Part shown: positions 8,514 to 16,669 of the stretch, piece by piece
Position numbering within the stretch: position 1 is the first letter of the stretch
How the letters are laid out: every line of letters starts with the position of its first letter
Source of the DNA: Pirellulales bacterium
GTDB taxonomy: Bacteria > Planctomycetota > Planctomycetia > Pirellulales > UBA1268
Direction of reading: 5' to 3'
DNA: 40,246 nucleotides
Assembly: GCA_017853835.1 (NCBI GenBank)
Contig: JAFMIU010000026.1
Span: forward strand, 1-40,246
Position numbers and translations under genes: made by a program
Notes under the pieces: model-generated
Told to the model about the DNA's origin: nothing
What the model saw: the letters and a program-made list of their open reading frames with translations, nothing else
Databases searched by the model: none

Positions 8514-10052
8514 ATGACCACGACCGGCGCAGCCACCCATGTGCTGGCACTCGATCAGGGCACGACGTCGAGTCGGGCGATCCTCTTCGACCATCGGGGC
8601 ATGCCGCGTGGCGTGGCACAGGAGGAGTTCCCCCAGCATGTCCGCACGGAACGCGGCCCCGACGGCGGTGATCTCGGGATCGTCGAACACGATCCGGAGG
8701 ACATCTGGCGATCGCAGCTGTCGTGCGCCAAGCAGGTGCTGGCGGCCTCCGGCGTGGCCGCCGGGGGCGTGGCCGGGATCGGCATCACGAACCAGCGCGA
8801 AACAACCATCCTCTGGGATCGGGCGACCGGCGCCGCGGTTGCCCCTGCGATCGTGTGGCAGAGCCGGGTGTCGGCGCCGATCTGCCGGCGGCTGACGGAG
8901 TCGGGGCATGAACCTGAGGTTCGGCGGCGCACGGGGCTGGTCATCGATCCCTATTTCTCTGCCACGAAAATCGCCCACCTGCTCGAATCGATCCCAGGAC
9001 TTCGTGCGCGGTGCGAGCGGGGCGAGGTGCTCTTCGGCACGGTGGACACGTTTTTGATCTGGCGGCTCACCGGTGGCCGTGTGCACGCCACCGATGTGAC
9101 CAACGCCAGCCGCACGCTGCTGTTCGACATCGACGACCAGGCGTGGAGCGACGACCTTTGCCGAATCTTCGGCGTGCCCCGGGCGATGCTGCCCGACGTG
9201 CGGCCGTCATGCGGCGTGTTTGGCATCACGGATCCCACGGTGTGTGGCGCCGCCATTCCGATCGCAGGCTGCGCCGGCGACCAGCAGGCGGCGGCGTTCG
9301 GGCAAGGGGTCGATCAGGCGGGCGACGCCAAAAACACCTACGGCACCGGTGCCTTCCTCCTCTTCTCGACGGGCGATCAGCGGGTCGACAGTCAGGCTGG
9401 TTTGCTCACCACGCCGGCGTGCGTGGTGGAACCTGGCAGGAGGCACCTCTGCCTCGAGGGATCCGTCTTCATCGCGGGGGCGCTCGTGGGGTGGCTCCGC
9501 GACGGCCTCGGCCTCATCGAGCGTGCCGCCGACATTGAGCCGCTGGCACGGAGCGTCGACGATGCCGGAGGCGTGATGGTCGTTCCCGCCCTGACGGGGC
9601 TCGGGGCACCGCAGTGGGATCCCGCTGCTCGGGGCCTGATCATCGGTCTCTCCCGCGGAACCCTCCGCGGCCATGTGGCCCGTGCCGCCCTCGAGGGCAT
9701 CGCGCTGTCGGTGGCCGACGTGGTCGACTGCATGCAGCGGGATTCAGGGGTCGCCCTCTCGCACCTCCGCGTCGACGGAGGCGCCAGCGGCAACGATCTC
9801 CTCATGCAGATCCAAGCCGACGTGCTCGGAATCCCCGTGGAACGACCGGTCGTTCTGGAAACGACGGCCCTTGGGGCGGCCCTGCTGGCCGGGATCGCCA
9901 CGGGGGTGTTCGCCGACGCGGCGGCGGCCAACGCCGCGCGGTGTGTCGATCGCCGCTTCGAGCCACAGGCCGATGCAGCATGGCGGCAGCGCACGCTCAC
10001 CACCTGGCGGGATGCGATCGAGCGGAGTCGGGGATGGGCCCGCGGTCGCTGA
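8514..10052 (+). CDS. glpK: Glycerol kinase
   Basis: FGGY-family kinase that phosphorylates glycerol to glycerol-3-phosphate with ATP in the cytoplasm. Signatures are DQGTTSSRAILFD (residues 14-26), NQRETT, DPYFSATKI, the catalytic AGDQQAA region, NTYGTGAFLLF and VDGGASGNDLLMQIQADVLG. The length of 512 residues is slightly above the usual ~500. The extra residues include PDGGDLG just before IVEHDPEDIW, where the E. coli enzyme goes straight into GWVEHDP. A good Shine-Dalgarno sequence (GAAGGAG) precedes the ATG. No glycerol facilitator or glycerol-3-phosphate dehydrogenase is adjacent. The stop is 20 bases from the convergent universal-stress gene. Confidence 0.93.
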   Translation: MTTTGAATHVLALDQGTTSSRAILFDHRGMPRGVAQEEFPQHVRTERGPDGGDLGIVEHDPEDIWRSQLSCAKQVLAASGVAAGGVAGIGITNQRETTILWDRATGAAVAPAIVWQSRVSAPICRRLTESGHEPEVRRRTGLVIDPYFSATKIAHLLESIPGLRARCERGEVLFGTVDTFLIWRLTGGRVHATDVTNASRTLLFDIDDQAWSDDLCRIFGVPRAMLPDVRPSCGVFGITDPTVCGAAIPIAGCAGDQQAAAFGQGVDQAGDAKNTYGTGAFLLFSTGDQRVDSQAGLLTTPACVVEPGRRHLCLEGSVFIAGALVGWLRDGLGLIERAADIEPLARSVDDAGGVMVVPALTGLGAPQWDPAARGLIIGLSRGTLRGHVARAALEGIALSVADVVDCMQRDSGVALSHLRVDGGASGNDLLMQIQADVLGIPVERPVVLETTALGAALLAGIATGVFADAAAANAARCVDRRFEPQADAAWRQRTLTTWRDAIERSRGWARGR

Positions 10053-10072
10053 GCGAGATACCCTCCGCAAGG

Positions 10073-10906
10073 TCACTGGGAGAGGTAGAGCGGCAGTGTG
10101 CTTTCGCGAACGAGCGTCAGGGCCGTTTCGCCAAAGAGCTTCCGAAGGAGCATGTTGCGGCCGCTGTTGCCTGCCACGATCAGGTCGGCGTTCCAGCGCG
10201 TCGCGTAGGCGAGGAGTTCCTCGCGCGGATCGCCCGGCACCGCATCGGTGTCGACCGTGCGGCCATGGGCCCTGAGAAACTCCGCGGCCTGCTCGCAGCG
10301 GCGGCGACCCGCGGCGGGATCGCCCCCGAACGTGACCACACGGATCGTCGCCGGAGCGTAGACGCCCGACGTGGCAAAGTGCTTGAACGTCTTCGCGCTC
10401 TCGAGCGAGCCGGAATAGGCGACGAGCACCCGTGCGATGGGTCTGTGTTGCTCGGGGACGGCCAGGATGGGACGCACGCCCGAGGCGATCAGCCGTTCCA
10501 GGGCATCGGCAGGCTCGGGGACGACGGCGTGTTCGAAGAGATCCTGAAGTCCGAACACCGCCATGTCGTGATACCGAATGAGGTCGGCGGCGATCTCGAA
10601 CGGATCCCCCACCTCGTCGGTGATGCTGTGGGCCACCCCCGCCGCACGGCAGCGGTTTGCGAACACCGTGTGGGCCGAGGCGATGTCGGCATCCACCCGG
10701 GCGTGCCGTTCCCTGCGGAGTTCGGCCGACGCCTCGTCGACCCCGACGCCCATCGGCCTCGGGCCGACCCAGTCGAGTCGAACGGTGTCGGTGACCGTCA
10801 CGCCGAGAAGCTCCGCGCCGTGCGCCCGGGCCAGGTCGATGGCATGCGCCGTCACCGATGCAGCCGTGCGGGTGGTGCCGAGGCCAACGAGCAGTCGCTT
10901 GATCAT
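10073..10906 (-). CDS. Universal stress protein, tandem UspA domains
   Basis: 277 residues with two UspA-like alpha/beta domains. The first starts MIKRLLVGLGTTRTAASVTA; the second starts near residue 160 with ARVLVAYSGSLESAKTFKHF. The second domain keeps a G-x2-G-x9-G-type ATP-binding motif (GNSGRNMLLRKLFGET), so it may bind ATP. The first domain lacks a clear copy. These are cytoplasmic stress-response proteins. A purine-rich GGGAG lies about ten bases before the ATG. It lies 60 bases downstream of the cation exchanger gene on the same strand and may share its transcript. Confidence 0.85.
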   Translation of the reverse strand: MIKRLLVGLGTTRTAASVTAHAIDLARAHGAELLGVTVTDTVRLDWVGPRPMGVGVDEASAELRRERHARVDADIASAHTVFANRCRAAGVAHSITDEVGDPFEIAADLIRYHDMAVFGLQDLFEHAVVPEPADALERLIASGVRPILAVPEQHRPIARVLVAYSGSLESAKTFKHFATSGVYAPATIRVVTFGGDPAAGRRRCEQAAEFLRAHGRTVDTDAVPGDPREELLAYATRWNADLIVAGNSGRNMLLRKLFGETALTLVRESTLPLYLSQ

Positions 10907-10966
10907 GAGAAGACTCCCGGACGGGCCGCAGGTCGTTCGATGCCGGCTGAATTATCCGGCCGGCAG

Positions 10967-11971
10967 TCACGAAAGTCGATAGACGAGAGCGAGTGCCCCG
11001 AGAACGGTCAGCAGCACCAGCCAGGCATCTGGTTCGCAGATGGGGAGTCGCCGCTCCACGTGGTAGAGCTGTCCGAGCACGGCCACCGAGGTGGCGATGA
11101 TGGCGGCGAGTCCGGTGACCGCGTGGCTGGCAGAGACGGCGGCGAACAACGGCCCCGGGTGACAGGCATCGAGCGGCACGAAGAGCACCATGTTGAAGGC
11201 GTTGCTGCCGAAGGTGTTGCCGATCGCCAGGTCCGGAACCCCGGCCCGAACGGCCACCACCGCGGCGACGAGTTCCGGAAGCGAGGTGGTGAGTGCCACA
11301 AGGGTGGTGCCGACGAACGTGCCGCCCAGACCGGTGCGATCCGCGACGGTGGCGGCCGCTTCCGCCAATCGCGGGCCGGCGACCCAGAGCACGGCGGCGG
11401 CACCGGCGAAGCCAGCGATCGAGAGCGCCAGCGGCCACGGGCGGCGGGCCATCGGGGAGGGCTCGGCCTCGCTCGCCGTGCGAGCGGCGATCCGCTGGTC
11501 GAGATACACGGTGCGGAATCCGAGGAGGTAGGCGATCAGGAGGGCCCATGACCAGCCGCCGATGTCGAAGAGGGAGGCATTCGGCAGTCGACCTGCGGTG
11601 AGCACGGCCATGGCGGCGATGCCCGTCATCGCGATGCCGAGTGTCGCTGGAAGGGCGTGGGCTGCGGCCTCTCGCGAAAGCATGGGGCGGCCGCGGGTTC
11701 GCTGCACGAGGTCGATCCCGGCGAGGATGAGCAGGTTCATCAGGCTGCTGCCGAACAGATCGCCAACGGCCACATCCTGATGGCCGTTTTGAACGGCCGC
11801 GATGTCGACAGTGAGTTCGGGAAGGGATGTGGCCGCAGCCAGAAGGAGGCTGCCCACGAGCAGCCGCCCGAGTCCCGTTGCCTCGGCGATCCCGTCGGCG
11901 GCGGTCGCCAGCACCACGCCGGCGAGCGCCACGATCGCCGCAAGGATGGCGAACTCACCGAACACCGACAT
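10967..11971 (-). CDS. CaCA-family cation antiporter (Na+/Ca2+-type exchanger)
   Basis: 334-residue membrane protein with about ten helices in two inverted halves. The two alpha-repeats, which carry the ion-binding acidic residues, are clear: AATSLPELTVDIAAV with GDLFGSSLMNL in the first half, and LTTSLPELVAAVVAV with GNTFGSNAFNMVLF in the second. This is typical of YrbG/CaxA-like exchangers that move Ca2+ or another cation against Na+ or H+. The two halves are joined by a loop around residues 165-180 (RTASEAEPSPMARRP). It lies 1 base from the thioredoxin-YHS stop on the same strand, indicating an operon. The substrate is not certain. Confidence 0.85.
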   Translation of the reverse strand: MSVFGEFAILAAIVALAGVVLATAADGIAEATGLGRLLVGSLLLAAATSLPELTVDIAAVQNGHQDVAVGDLFGSSLMNLLILAGIDLVQRTRGRPMLSREAAAHALPATLGIAMTGIAAMAVLTAGRLPNASLFDIGGWSWALLIAYLLGFRTVYLDQRIAARTASEAEPSPMARRPWPLALSIAGFAGAAAVLWVAGPRLAEAAATVADRTGLGGTFVGTTLVALTTSLPELVAAVVAVRAGVPDLAIGNTFGSNAFNMVLFVPLDACHPGPLFAAVSASHAVTGLAAIIATSVAVLGQLYHVERRLPICEPDAWLVLLTVLGALALVYRLS

Positions 11972-11972
11972 C

Positions 11973-13373
11973 TCAATACCGCCGGGTCACGTCCATCGGC
12001 ACGGGACGTTCCGCCAGCATCACGCCGCTGGTGTAACGCTCGGGATTGGCGGCGAACGCCGCTCGCGTGTCGGTGGATGAGAAGAGATACATTCGCGACT
12101 GGTAGGTGACGCCGTAGGCTCGGCGGCCCGGAGTGCTGCGTCCGTGTTCGAGGGCCACCACCGGATCGTCGCCCGACAGGGCGGGCGCGTAGCGATCGGG
12201 ATTGGCGAGAAACGCCTGCTGCTGTTCGGGGCCGGCGAAGAGATACGTGCGGCCGCGATGCCGGGCACCCCACTGGGCCCGCCCTTCGACCCACACGTTT
12301 CGGTCGGCCAGGGTGACGGGGCAGTAGCCTTCGAGTCCCAGCGGCATCGAGCCGTGCGGATCTGGTTTCTCAGGAGCCGTGGGCTTCGTGGGGACGATCG
12401 CCGCCAGCGGTGATTCCGGCTTGGCAGGGGGAAGCGTCGGTGGCTCAATCGCCTTGGGTTTCGCGGTGGTGAACGATGCGAACGGCTTCTGCATCGTTTC
12501 CACGAACGTGGACCAGCCCGACTTGGGCGCTGCGGCTTCGGCCGTGTCGGCGCGGTTGGTGGCTGGCAGATCCGTCACGGTCGCAGAGGCCTCGGGCTCT
12601 TCGGGCAGCGCGCCCGCCGAGGGCACCGTTGCCGCCGGTGACGCCGAGACTGGCTGCGAGAGCCATGGTGTGGACGGCGGCGGAATCTGCGGGGCGGCCG
12701 CCTGCATCGCGGCCATGGGCTGCGTCGGGGGCGGGGTCATCTGGATTGCCACGGGCGTGTCCGTCACGGCAGCCACCGTCGCGGTGGGCGATGGTGGAGC
12801 CTGCGGCGATGGCTGTTCGAGAGATGGGCTCGTTGAAGTCGCCACGGGCTGCGCGACCGGCTGAATGCCACCTGTCGCCAGCGCGGCATCGAGCGCGGGT
12901 GACTGCGGCACGGCACGGGCAGCTGCGTCCTGTCCCGCCTTGGCCGCGGCGGCGATGAAGGCGGTGGGGGTTTCTGGACAGTCAAACCGTGCGAGCACGG
13001 CATCATCGGCGCCCAGCACGCATGCCGAGGGAACATGCGCCACCTCGAGCCGTTTGGCGAGTCCCGGCCGCTGATCCACGTCGACACGAACCGGCTCGAA
13101 GCAGGCGGTCACGATCGATTCGGCTTCCGGTGATGCGAGCACCCGCTGTTCGAAGGCGGTCGATTCGGGGCTCCACGATGCCGTGAACACCACGAAGACG
13201 GGCTTTCGGCTCGCGTTCGATGCCGTCCGGGCCGTCTGCATGTCGGCATGCCACGGGATGGCAGCCCATGACGATCCAGCCAGCAAGGCCAGAACGAGGG
13301 CTGGGGCGGCGCGGCCGAGGAATCGGCCGCTCTGTCGGACACGGATCGAACAACAGGGGATGTACCGAGGCAT
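11973..13373 (-). CDS. Secreted thioredoxin-like protein with two C-terminal YHS-like repeats
   Basis: 466 residues with three parts. Residues 1-38 are a signal peptide (PALVLALLAGSSWAA). Residues ~40-150 form a thioredoxin-like fold (PVFVVFTASWSPESTAF, with a cis-Pro loop HVPSACVL). The redox CxxC is replaced: the site reads WSPES at 67-71, so no thiol-disulfide chemistry is expected there. A Pro/Ala-rich linker follows to about 355. The C-terminus has two related YHS-like units: GYCPVTLADRNVWVEG with GRTYLFAGPEQQQAFLANPD, and RMYLFSSTDTRAAFAANPER. YHS-like domains are often linked to metal handling. It is the first gene of a likely three-gene minus-strand operon with the cation exchanger and USP genes. 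The function is unknown; a periplasmic metal-related role is inference. Confidence 0.75.
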   Translation of the reverse strand: MPRYIPCCSIRVRQSGRFLGRAAPALVLALLAGSSWAAIPWHADMQTARTASNASRKPVFVVFTASWSPESTAFEQRVLASPEAESIVTACFEPVRVDVDQRPGLAKRLEVAHVPSACVLGADDAVLARFDCPETPTAFIAAAAKAGQDAAARAVPQSPALDAALATGGIQPVAQPVATSTSPSLEQPSPQAPPSPTATVAAVTDTPVAIQMTPPPTQPMAAMQAAAPQIPPPSTPWLSQPVSASPAATVPSAGALPEEPEASATVTDLPATNRADTAEAAAPKSGWSTFVETMQKPFASFTTAKPKAIEPPTLPPAKPESPLAAIVPTKPTAPEKPDPHGSMPLGLEGYCPVTLADRNVWVEGRAQWGARHRGRTYLFAGPEQQQAFLANPDRYAPALSGDDPVVALEHGRSTPGRRAYGVTYQSRMYLFSSTDTRAAFAANPERYTSGVMLAERPVPMDVTRRY

Positions 13374-13628
13374 GGTTCCGGTCTCGCTTCGAGCGTCTCG
13401 ATGATGCAGCTGGGGCCCCGTGGGATAGACACCCGCTCCCTCCCTGGGACGACCCGTCCTTCTGTATCGGTTGAAACGGGAGGAGGAGTCGCACCGAAAA
13501 AACCGACGTCCGTCATAGATTCCGCAGGCTTCCCGGGCCTCCAGGATCGGGGCATCGGCCTGCGGATCTGGGGATCCTCGGTTGTTTGACGGCAGAATCG
13601 GCCTTGGGAGGGCTAGCCATCGGCCTCC
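13374..13628. other. Intergenic region upstream of the thioredoxin-YHS gene
   Basis: This stretch separates the divergent thioredoxin-YHS gene and the rho promoter. The short open frames in it do not resemble any protein and lack consistent codon bias. It must hold the minus-strand promoter for the thioredoxin-YHS operon, but no convincing -35/-10 pair was found. Confidence 0.5.
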
Positions 13629-13657
13629 TTGACAAGAACGGAGGCGGCACTGATAAT
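13629..13657 (+). promoter_or_regulatory. Strong sigma70-like promoter of rho
   Basis: A perfect -35 box TTGACA (13629-13634) and GATAAT (13652-13657, one mismatch to TATAAT) are spaced by exactly 17 bases. This is the best housekeeping promoter match in the window. Transcription would begin near 13664, giving a leader of about 417 bases before the rho ATG at 14081. Confidence 0.7.
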
Positions 13658-13663
13658 TCCCTT

Positions 13664-14080
13664 ATCGTCGTGAACGGCGATTCCGAAACGGATTTTGAGC
13701 TGTTTCGGAGAGTTCGTCGCAGGAACTTCGTCTCAGCAGCGTTTGAGGCGGGTTGCGGCAAAAGGGGTGAGGGTCCAGTTCGGTCCCTGCCCAGACACAG
13801 TGTTCCGCTGGTCTGGGGCTTCACGCCGCGATCGCGTTTCAGGAGTGCCGTGTCTTTCACGGCATCGTTTTCGGGGCCCGTTTTCGCGGGCTTGATGCAG
13901 GACCCGGGTCGTGTGTGGCCCGAATCCCGTGCGAAAGCGGTGCATCTGAGCCGGGGATCTTGAGCGCCGTCCGTGTCGAGGGCAGTCGCCCTCTGGGCCG
14001 GCGTTTTCTGAGACGTTTGTGAGCAGTCGCGTTTTTTTCGGGATTTTCCCGCAGTCAGGGTCCAGGGGTTCTCAGCATCC
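13664..14080 (+). promoter_or_regulatory. Long structured 5' leader of rho
   Basis: The leader contains several perfect short hairpins in a row. They are TCCGAAAC/GTTTCGGA (13682-13709), TGCCGTG/CACGGCA with loop TCTTT (13846-13864, followed by ATCGTTTTC), GCCCG/CGGGC with loop TTTTCG (13876-13891) and GAGGGC/GCCCTC with loop AGTC (13978-13993). A T7 run is at 14032-14038, next to CGGGATTTTCCCG. In several bacteria Rho limits its own synthesis by terminating in its leader. The structure here is compatible with attenuation, but the mechanism is inference. No convincing gene was found in the leader, and no clear Shine-Dalgarno sequence precedes the rho ATG. Confidence 0.5.
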
Positions 14081-15469
14081 ATGTCGAAGCGTAGGCGATC
14101 GAGGCGTCCCGGTGGTTTTGGCGGTCAGGGTCAGGGACAGGGAGGCTTTGCCCCCGGTCAGGGCCAGGGTGGCGGCCAGCCATTCCAGGGTGGCGGAGGC
14201 GGTGGCTACGGCCGTCGTCGTCGATATCGCCGAGGCGGAGGTGGCGGCGGGGCTCCGCCTCAGGCGGGCGCCGGGGCCGTGGGCATGGACAGCGAGGGCA
14301 TGAGGCCGCCGGAGCCGGAGCCCGAGGTCAACGAAAACGGCGAGCCGATCCCGCTGGAGCCGGGCCAAGGCGTGCTCGAAATGCACCCCAACGGCTACGG
14401 ATTCCTCCGCAGCGTCGAAACCAACTACACGCGTGAGCGCACCGACCCCTTCGTGCCCGCGGCGATGATCGAGCGCCACCGGTTACGCGAAGGTGTGTAC
14501 ATCAAAGCGCTCGTGCAGCCGGGCCGTCGCCAGCAGGGGCCGCGGGTTCGTGAGATCGAATCGGTGGAGGGCATGCCTCCCGACGAGTACATCAACGTCA
14601 AGACGTTCGATCAGCTCACGCCGATCAATCCCGAAACCTGGCTCCGTCTCGAAACCGGACAGCAGCCGATCACGACCCGCGTGATGGACCTGCTGACGCC
14701 GCTTGGCAAGGGCCAGCGGGCGCTGATCGTGGCGCCGCCGCGAACCGGAAAGACCGTGCTCCTGCAGCAGGTGTCGCAAGCCATTTCGACCAACCATCCG
14801 GAGTTGAGCCTGGTGATGCTGCTCATCGACGAGCGGCCGGAAGAAGTCACCGACATGCGACGGAGCGTGAAGGGCGAGGTGCTCGCCAGCAGCCTCGACT
14901 GCGATGTCGAGAGCCATGTGCGGCTCTCGCAGCTCGTCGTGGAGCGATGCAAGCGGATGGCGGAGTCGGGCAAGGACGTGTTCCTGCTGATGGACTCGAT
15001 CACCCGCATGGCCCGTGCGTTCAATAAGTGGGTCGGCAATACCGGCCGCACCATGTCGGGCGGCGTCGACATCAAGGCCCTTGATATCCCGAAGAAGCTC
15101 TTTGCGACGGCCCGTGTGTTCGAAGAGGGGGGCTCGTTGACGATCGTCGCCACCGCCCTCGTCGATACCGGCAGTCGGATGGACGAGCTCATCTTTCAGG
15201 AGTTCAAGGGGACGGGCAACATGGAACTGGTGCTCGACCGCAAACTGGCCGACCGCCGCGTGTGGCCGTCCATCGACATCTCCCAGTCGGGCACCCGACG
15301 CGAGGAGAAGCTTCTCGACCCCAACACGCTTCACGCCGTGAACATGCTGCGGCGGACGCTCTCCTCGATGCACCACGTCGATGCCATGGAGCAGCTCACG
15401 AAGCAGCTGGCGAAGTTCAAGAGCAACCGCGAGTTCATCGCGCTGATCGCCAGTTCACGGGACGAGTAG
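14081..15469 (+). CDS. rho: Transcription termination factor Rho
   Basis: Hexameric RNA-dependent ATPase/translocase that ends transcription. The N-terminal ~90 residues are a low-complexity insert rich in Gly, Gln and Arg (GGFGGQGQGQGG, then GGGGGGYGRRRRYRRGGGGG), followed by an acidic stretch. The cold-shock-like primary RNA-binding domain begins near residue 93 (GQGVLEMHPNGYGFLRS). Walker A is APPRTGKT (218-225). Later motifs are LLIDERPEEVTDMRRSV, LMDSITRMARAFN (Walker B region), the GRTMSGGVD Q-loop region and the GSLTIVATALVDTGSRMDE R-loop region. The length of 462 residues exceeds E. coli Rho (419) because of the insert. The core is intact. The gene stands alone behind its own promoter and long leader. 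Confidence 0.96.
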   Translation: MSKRRRSRRPGGFGGQGQGQGGFAPGQGQGGGQPFQGGGGGGYGRRRRYRRGGGGGGAPPQAGAGAVGMDSEGMRPPEPEPEVNENGEPIPLEPGQGVLEMHPNGYGFLRSVETNYTRERTDPFVPAAMIERHRLREGVYIKALVQPGRRQQGPRVREIESVEGMPPDEYINVKTFDQLTPINPETWLRLETGQQPITTRVMDLLTPLGKGQRALIVAPPRTGKTVLLQQVSQAISTNHPELSLVMLLIDERPEEVTDMRRSVKGEVLASSLDCDVESHVRLSQLVVERCKRMAESGKDVFLLMDSITRMARAFNKWVGNTGRTMSGGVDIKALDIPKKLFATARVFEEGGSLTIVATALVDTGSRMDELIFQEFKGTGNMELVLDRKLADRRVWPSIDISQSGTRREEKLLDPNTLHAVNMLRRTLSSMHHVDAMEQLTKQLAKFKSNREFIALIASSRDE

Positions 15470-15521
15470 GCCAGACAACGTCGGTTCGCTCGCCCGCCGA
15501 CGGTGGGAGGCGTGCGCGTGG

Positions 15522-15722
15522 TCAGGGGCGGGGCGGTGTCGAAAGCCGCGACAGCCAATACGCATACTGCGGGTCGCCGCACCGGAAGGAAAACACCGCG
15601 TCGGGGAGACGATTCTCCGCCGAACCTTCCGACTTCACGCGAACCACCACCGCACCATCCGAGCGTTTCTCGACGCTGAGGCGGTCAGCAGGGATCTCGG
15701 AAGAATCGGAGGTGGGAGGCAT
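15522..15722 (-). CDS. Small hypothetical protein
   Basis: A 66-residue reading frame from ATG 15722 (a TTG at 15737 is also in frame). The product contains RLSVEKRSDGAVVVRVKSEG and FSFRCGDPQYAYWLSRL, a plausible compact beta-rich domain with two or three strands and a Trp/Tyr-rich end. It fills the space between rho (convergent, 52 bases away) and the divergent gene at 15926. I do not recognise a family. It is called because the composition is protein-like and the opposite frames are not. Confidence 0.5.
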   Translation of the reverse strand: MPPTSDSSEIPADRLSVEKRSDGAVVVRVKSEGSAENRLPDAVFSFRCGDPQYAYWLSRLSTPPRP

Positions 15723-15878
15723 TCCGTGGGCTCTCAACTCGTGGCGAGGAGCCCGGGGGGCAGTGCGGCCCCAGCCGAACTCCCCCCATGACGGCTCCGA
15801 TTATGCCGATTGGCTCCGCCACGTGCCAGTCCTCGCCGGGAAGGCCGCGGGGTCCTTCGGGAATCGCACGGATGGGGC

Positions 15879-15887
15879 TGGTATACT
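15879..15887 (+). promoter_or_regulatory. Extended -10 promoter for the gene at 15926
   Basis: TGGTATACT contains TG-N-TATACT, an extended -10 element with TATACT at 15882-15887. No good -35 box stands 17 bases upstream, which extended -10 promoters can tolerate. The start point would be near 15894, about 32 bases before the ATG. Moderate support from motif and position only. Confidence 0.4.
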
Positions 15888-15925
15888 CCGACGTCCGACC
15901 CGTCTCGAGGAGGCCCTCTTTCGCC

Positions 15926-16669
15926 ATGACTCCCTACTCGTCGCTCGCCGATGACTTTTACGTCAACGTGAATCTCGCGACGGAGATGGAGCTGCCCTCC
16001 CAGCGGGAAACGATCCTCCACTACTTCGAGCGGGTCCAGAAGCGGTTCCCGACGATGCGGAAGTTTTACTGCCGCGACAAGCGCGACTACGTTCTGGAGG
16101 AGGACAAGGACCAGGGCCGCTACCGGTGGGCCGCCGTGGAGTCGAAGCGTCTCTGCTCGGGGCAGGTGAACCCCTCGTCGGTGGAGGCGGCGCTGGAGCA
16201 GCACCGCCTCGTGCTCGATCTCGCCCCGTCGTTCCTGTCGGTCAGCCCGCTCGACTGCGAGGCGCTCGACGTGCTGTTTGGATTCGACTTTGCCTACCGT
16301 GGCAACCACAACGCGCTGTTGGCGGAGGCCCTGGGCATCGGTCCGGCGCTCGAGCGGCTGGGGGATGCCCCCGGTGCCCGCGTGATCAACTACGAGCCCT
16401 CCCTCACCATCGCCCTCGATGAAGACTGCCGGATCCAGGTGCGGGTGAGCACCGAGACCCGCACCAACGCCTTCCAGGTGCGGACCGGCGAGTTCCACGA
16501 GGAGCAACTGAGCGTCTACGTGACGGCTCGGCAGTATGGAAGCCTCGATCCCGACACGACCTACGTCGATGCGATGGACCGGCTGGCCCAACTGGCCCGC
16601 GACGTGGTCGATTCCTGCGTGACGGAGCAGATCCTGCGGCCGCTCGCCCGCACGATTTCGCTCAAGTAG
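15926..16669 (+). CDS. Conserved-looking hypothetical protein
   Basis: 247 residues, soluble, with no signal peptide or membrane segment. It starts MTPYSSLADDFYVNVNLATE with METILHYF-like helices after it. It contains acidic and aromatic stretches (KFYCRDKRDYVLEEDKDQGR, RVINYEPSLTIALDEDCRIQ) and a regular C-terminal helix (YVDAMDRLAQLARDVVDSCV). The balanced composition and its own promoter argue for a real housekeeping-type protein. I do not recognise the family and assign no function. Downstream is the 300-base amt control region. Confidence 0.7.
   Translation: MTPYSSLADDFYVNVNLATEMELPSQRETILHYFERVQKRFPTMRKFYCRDKRDYVLEEDKDQGRYRWAAVESKRLCSGQVNPSSVEAALEQHRLVLDLAPSFLSVSPLDCEALDVLFGFDFAYRGNHNALLAEALGIGPALERLGDAPGARVINYEPSLTIALDEDCRIQVRVSTETRTNAFQVRTGEFHEEQLSVYVTARQYGSLDPDTTYVDAMDRLAQLARDVVDSCVTEQILRPLARTISLK

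Noticed and set aside
9744..11549. Long minus-strand frame (601 codons) across glpK end, the USP gene and the exchanger
   Set aside because: It is a frame shadow of real genes in a GC-rich genome. Its product is low-complexity Arg/His/Gly and unlike any family.
13586..13963. Open frame of 125 codons in the rho upstream region
   Set aside because: It overlaps the rho promoter -35/-10 boxes and the leader hairpins. Its product has no recognisable domain or codon bias.
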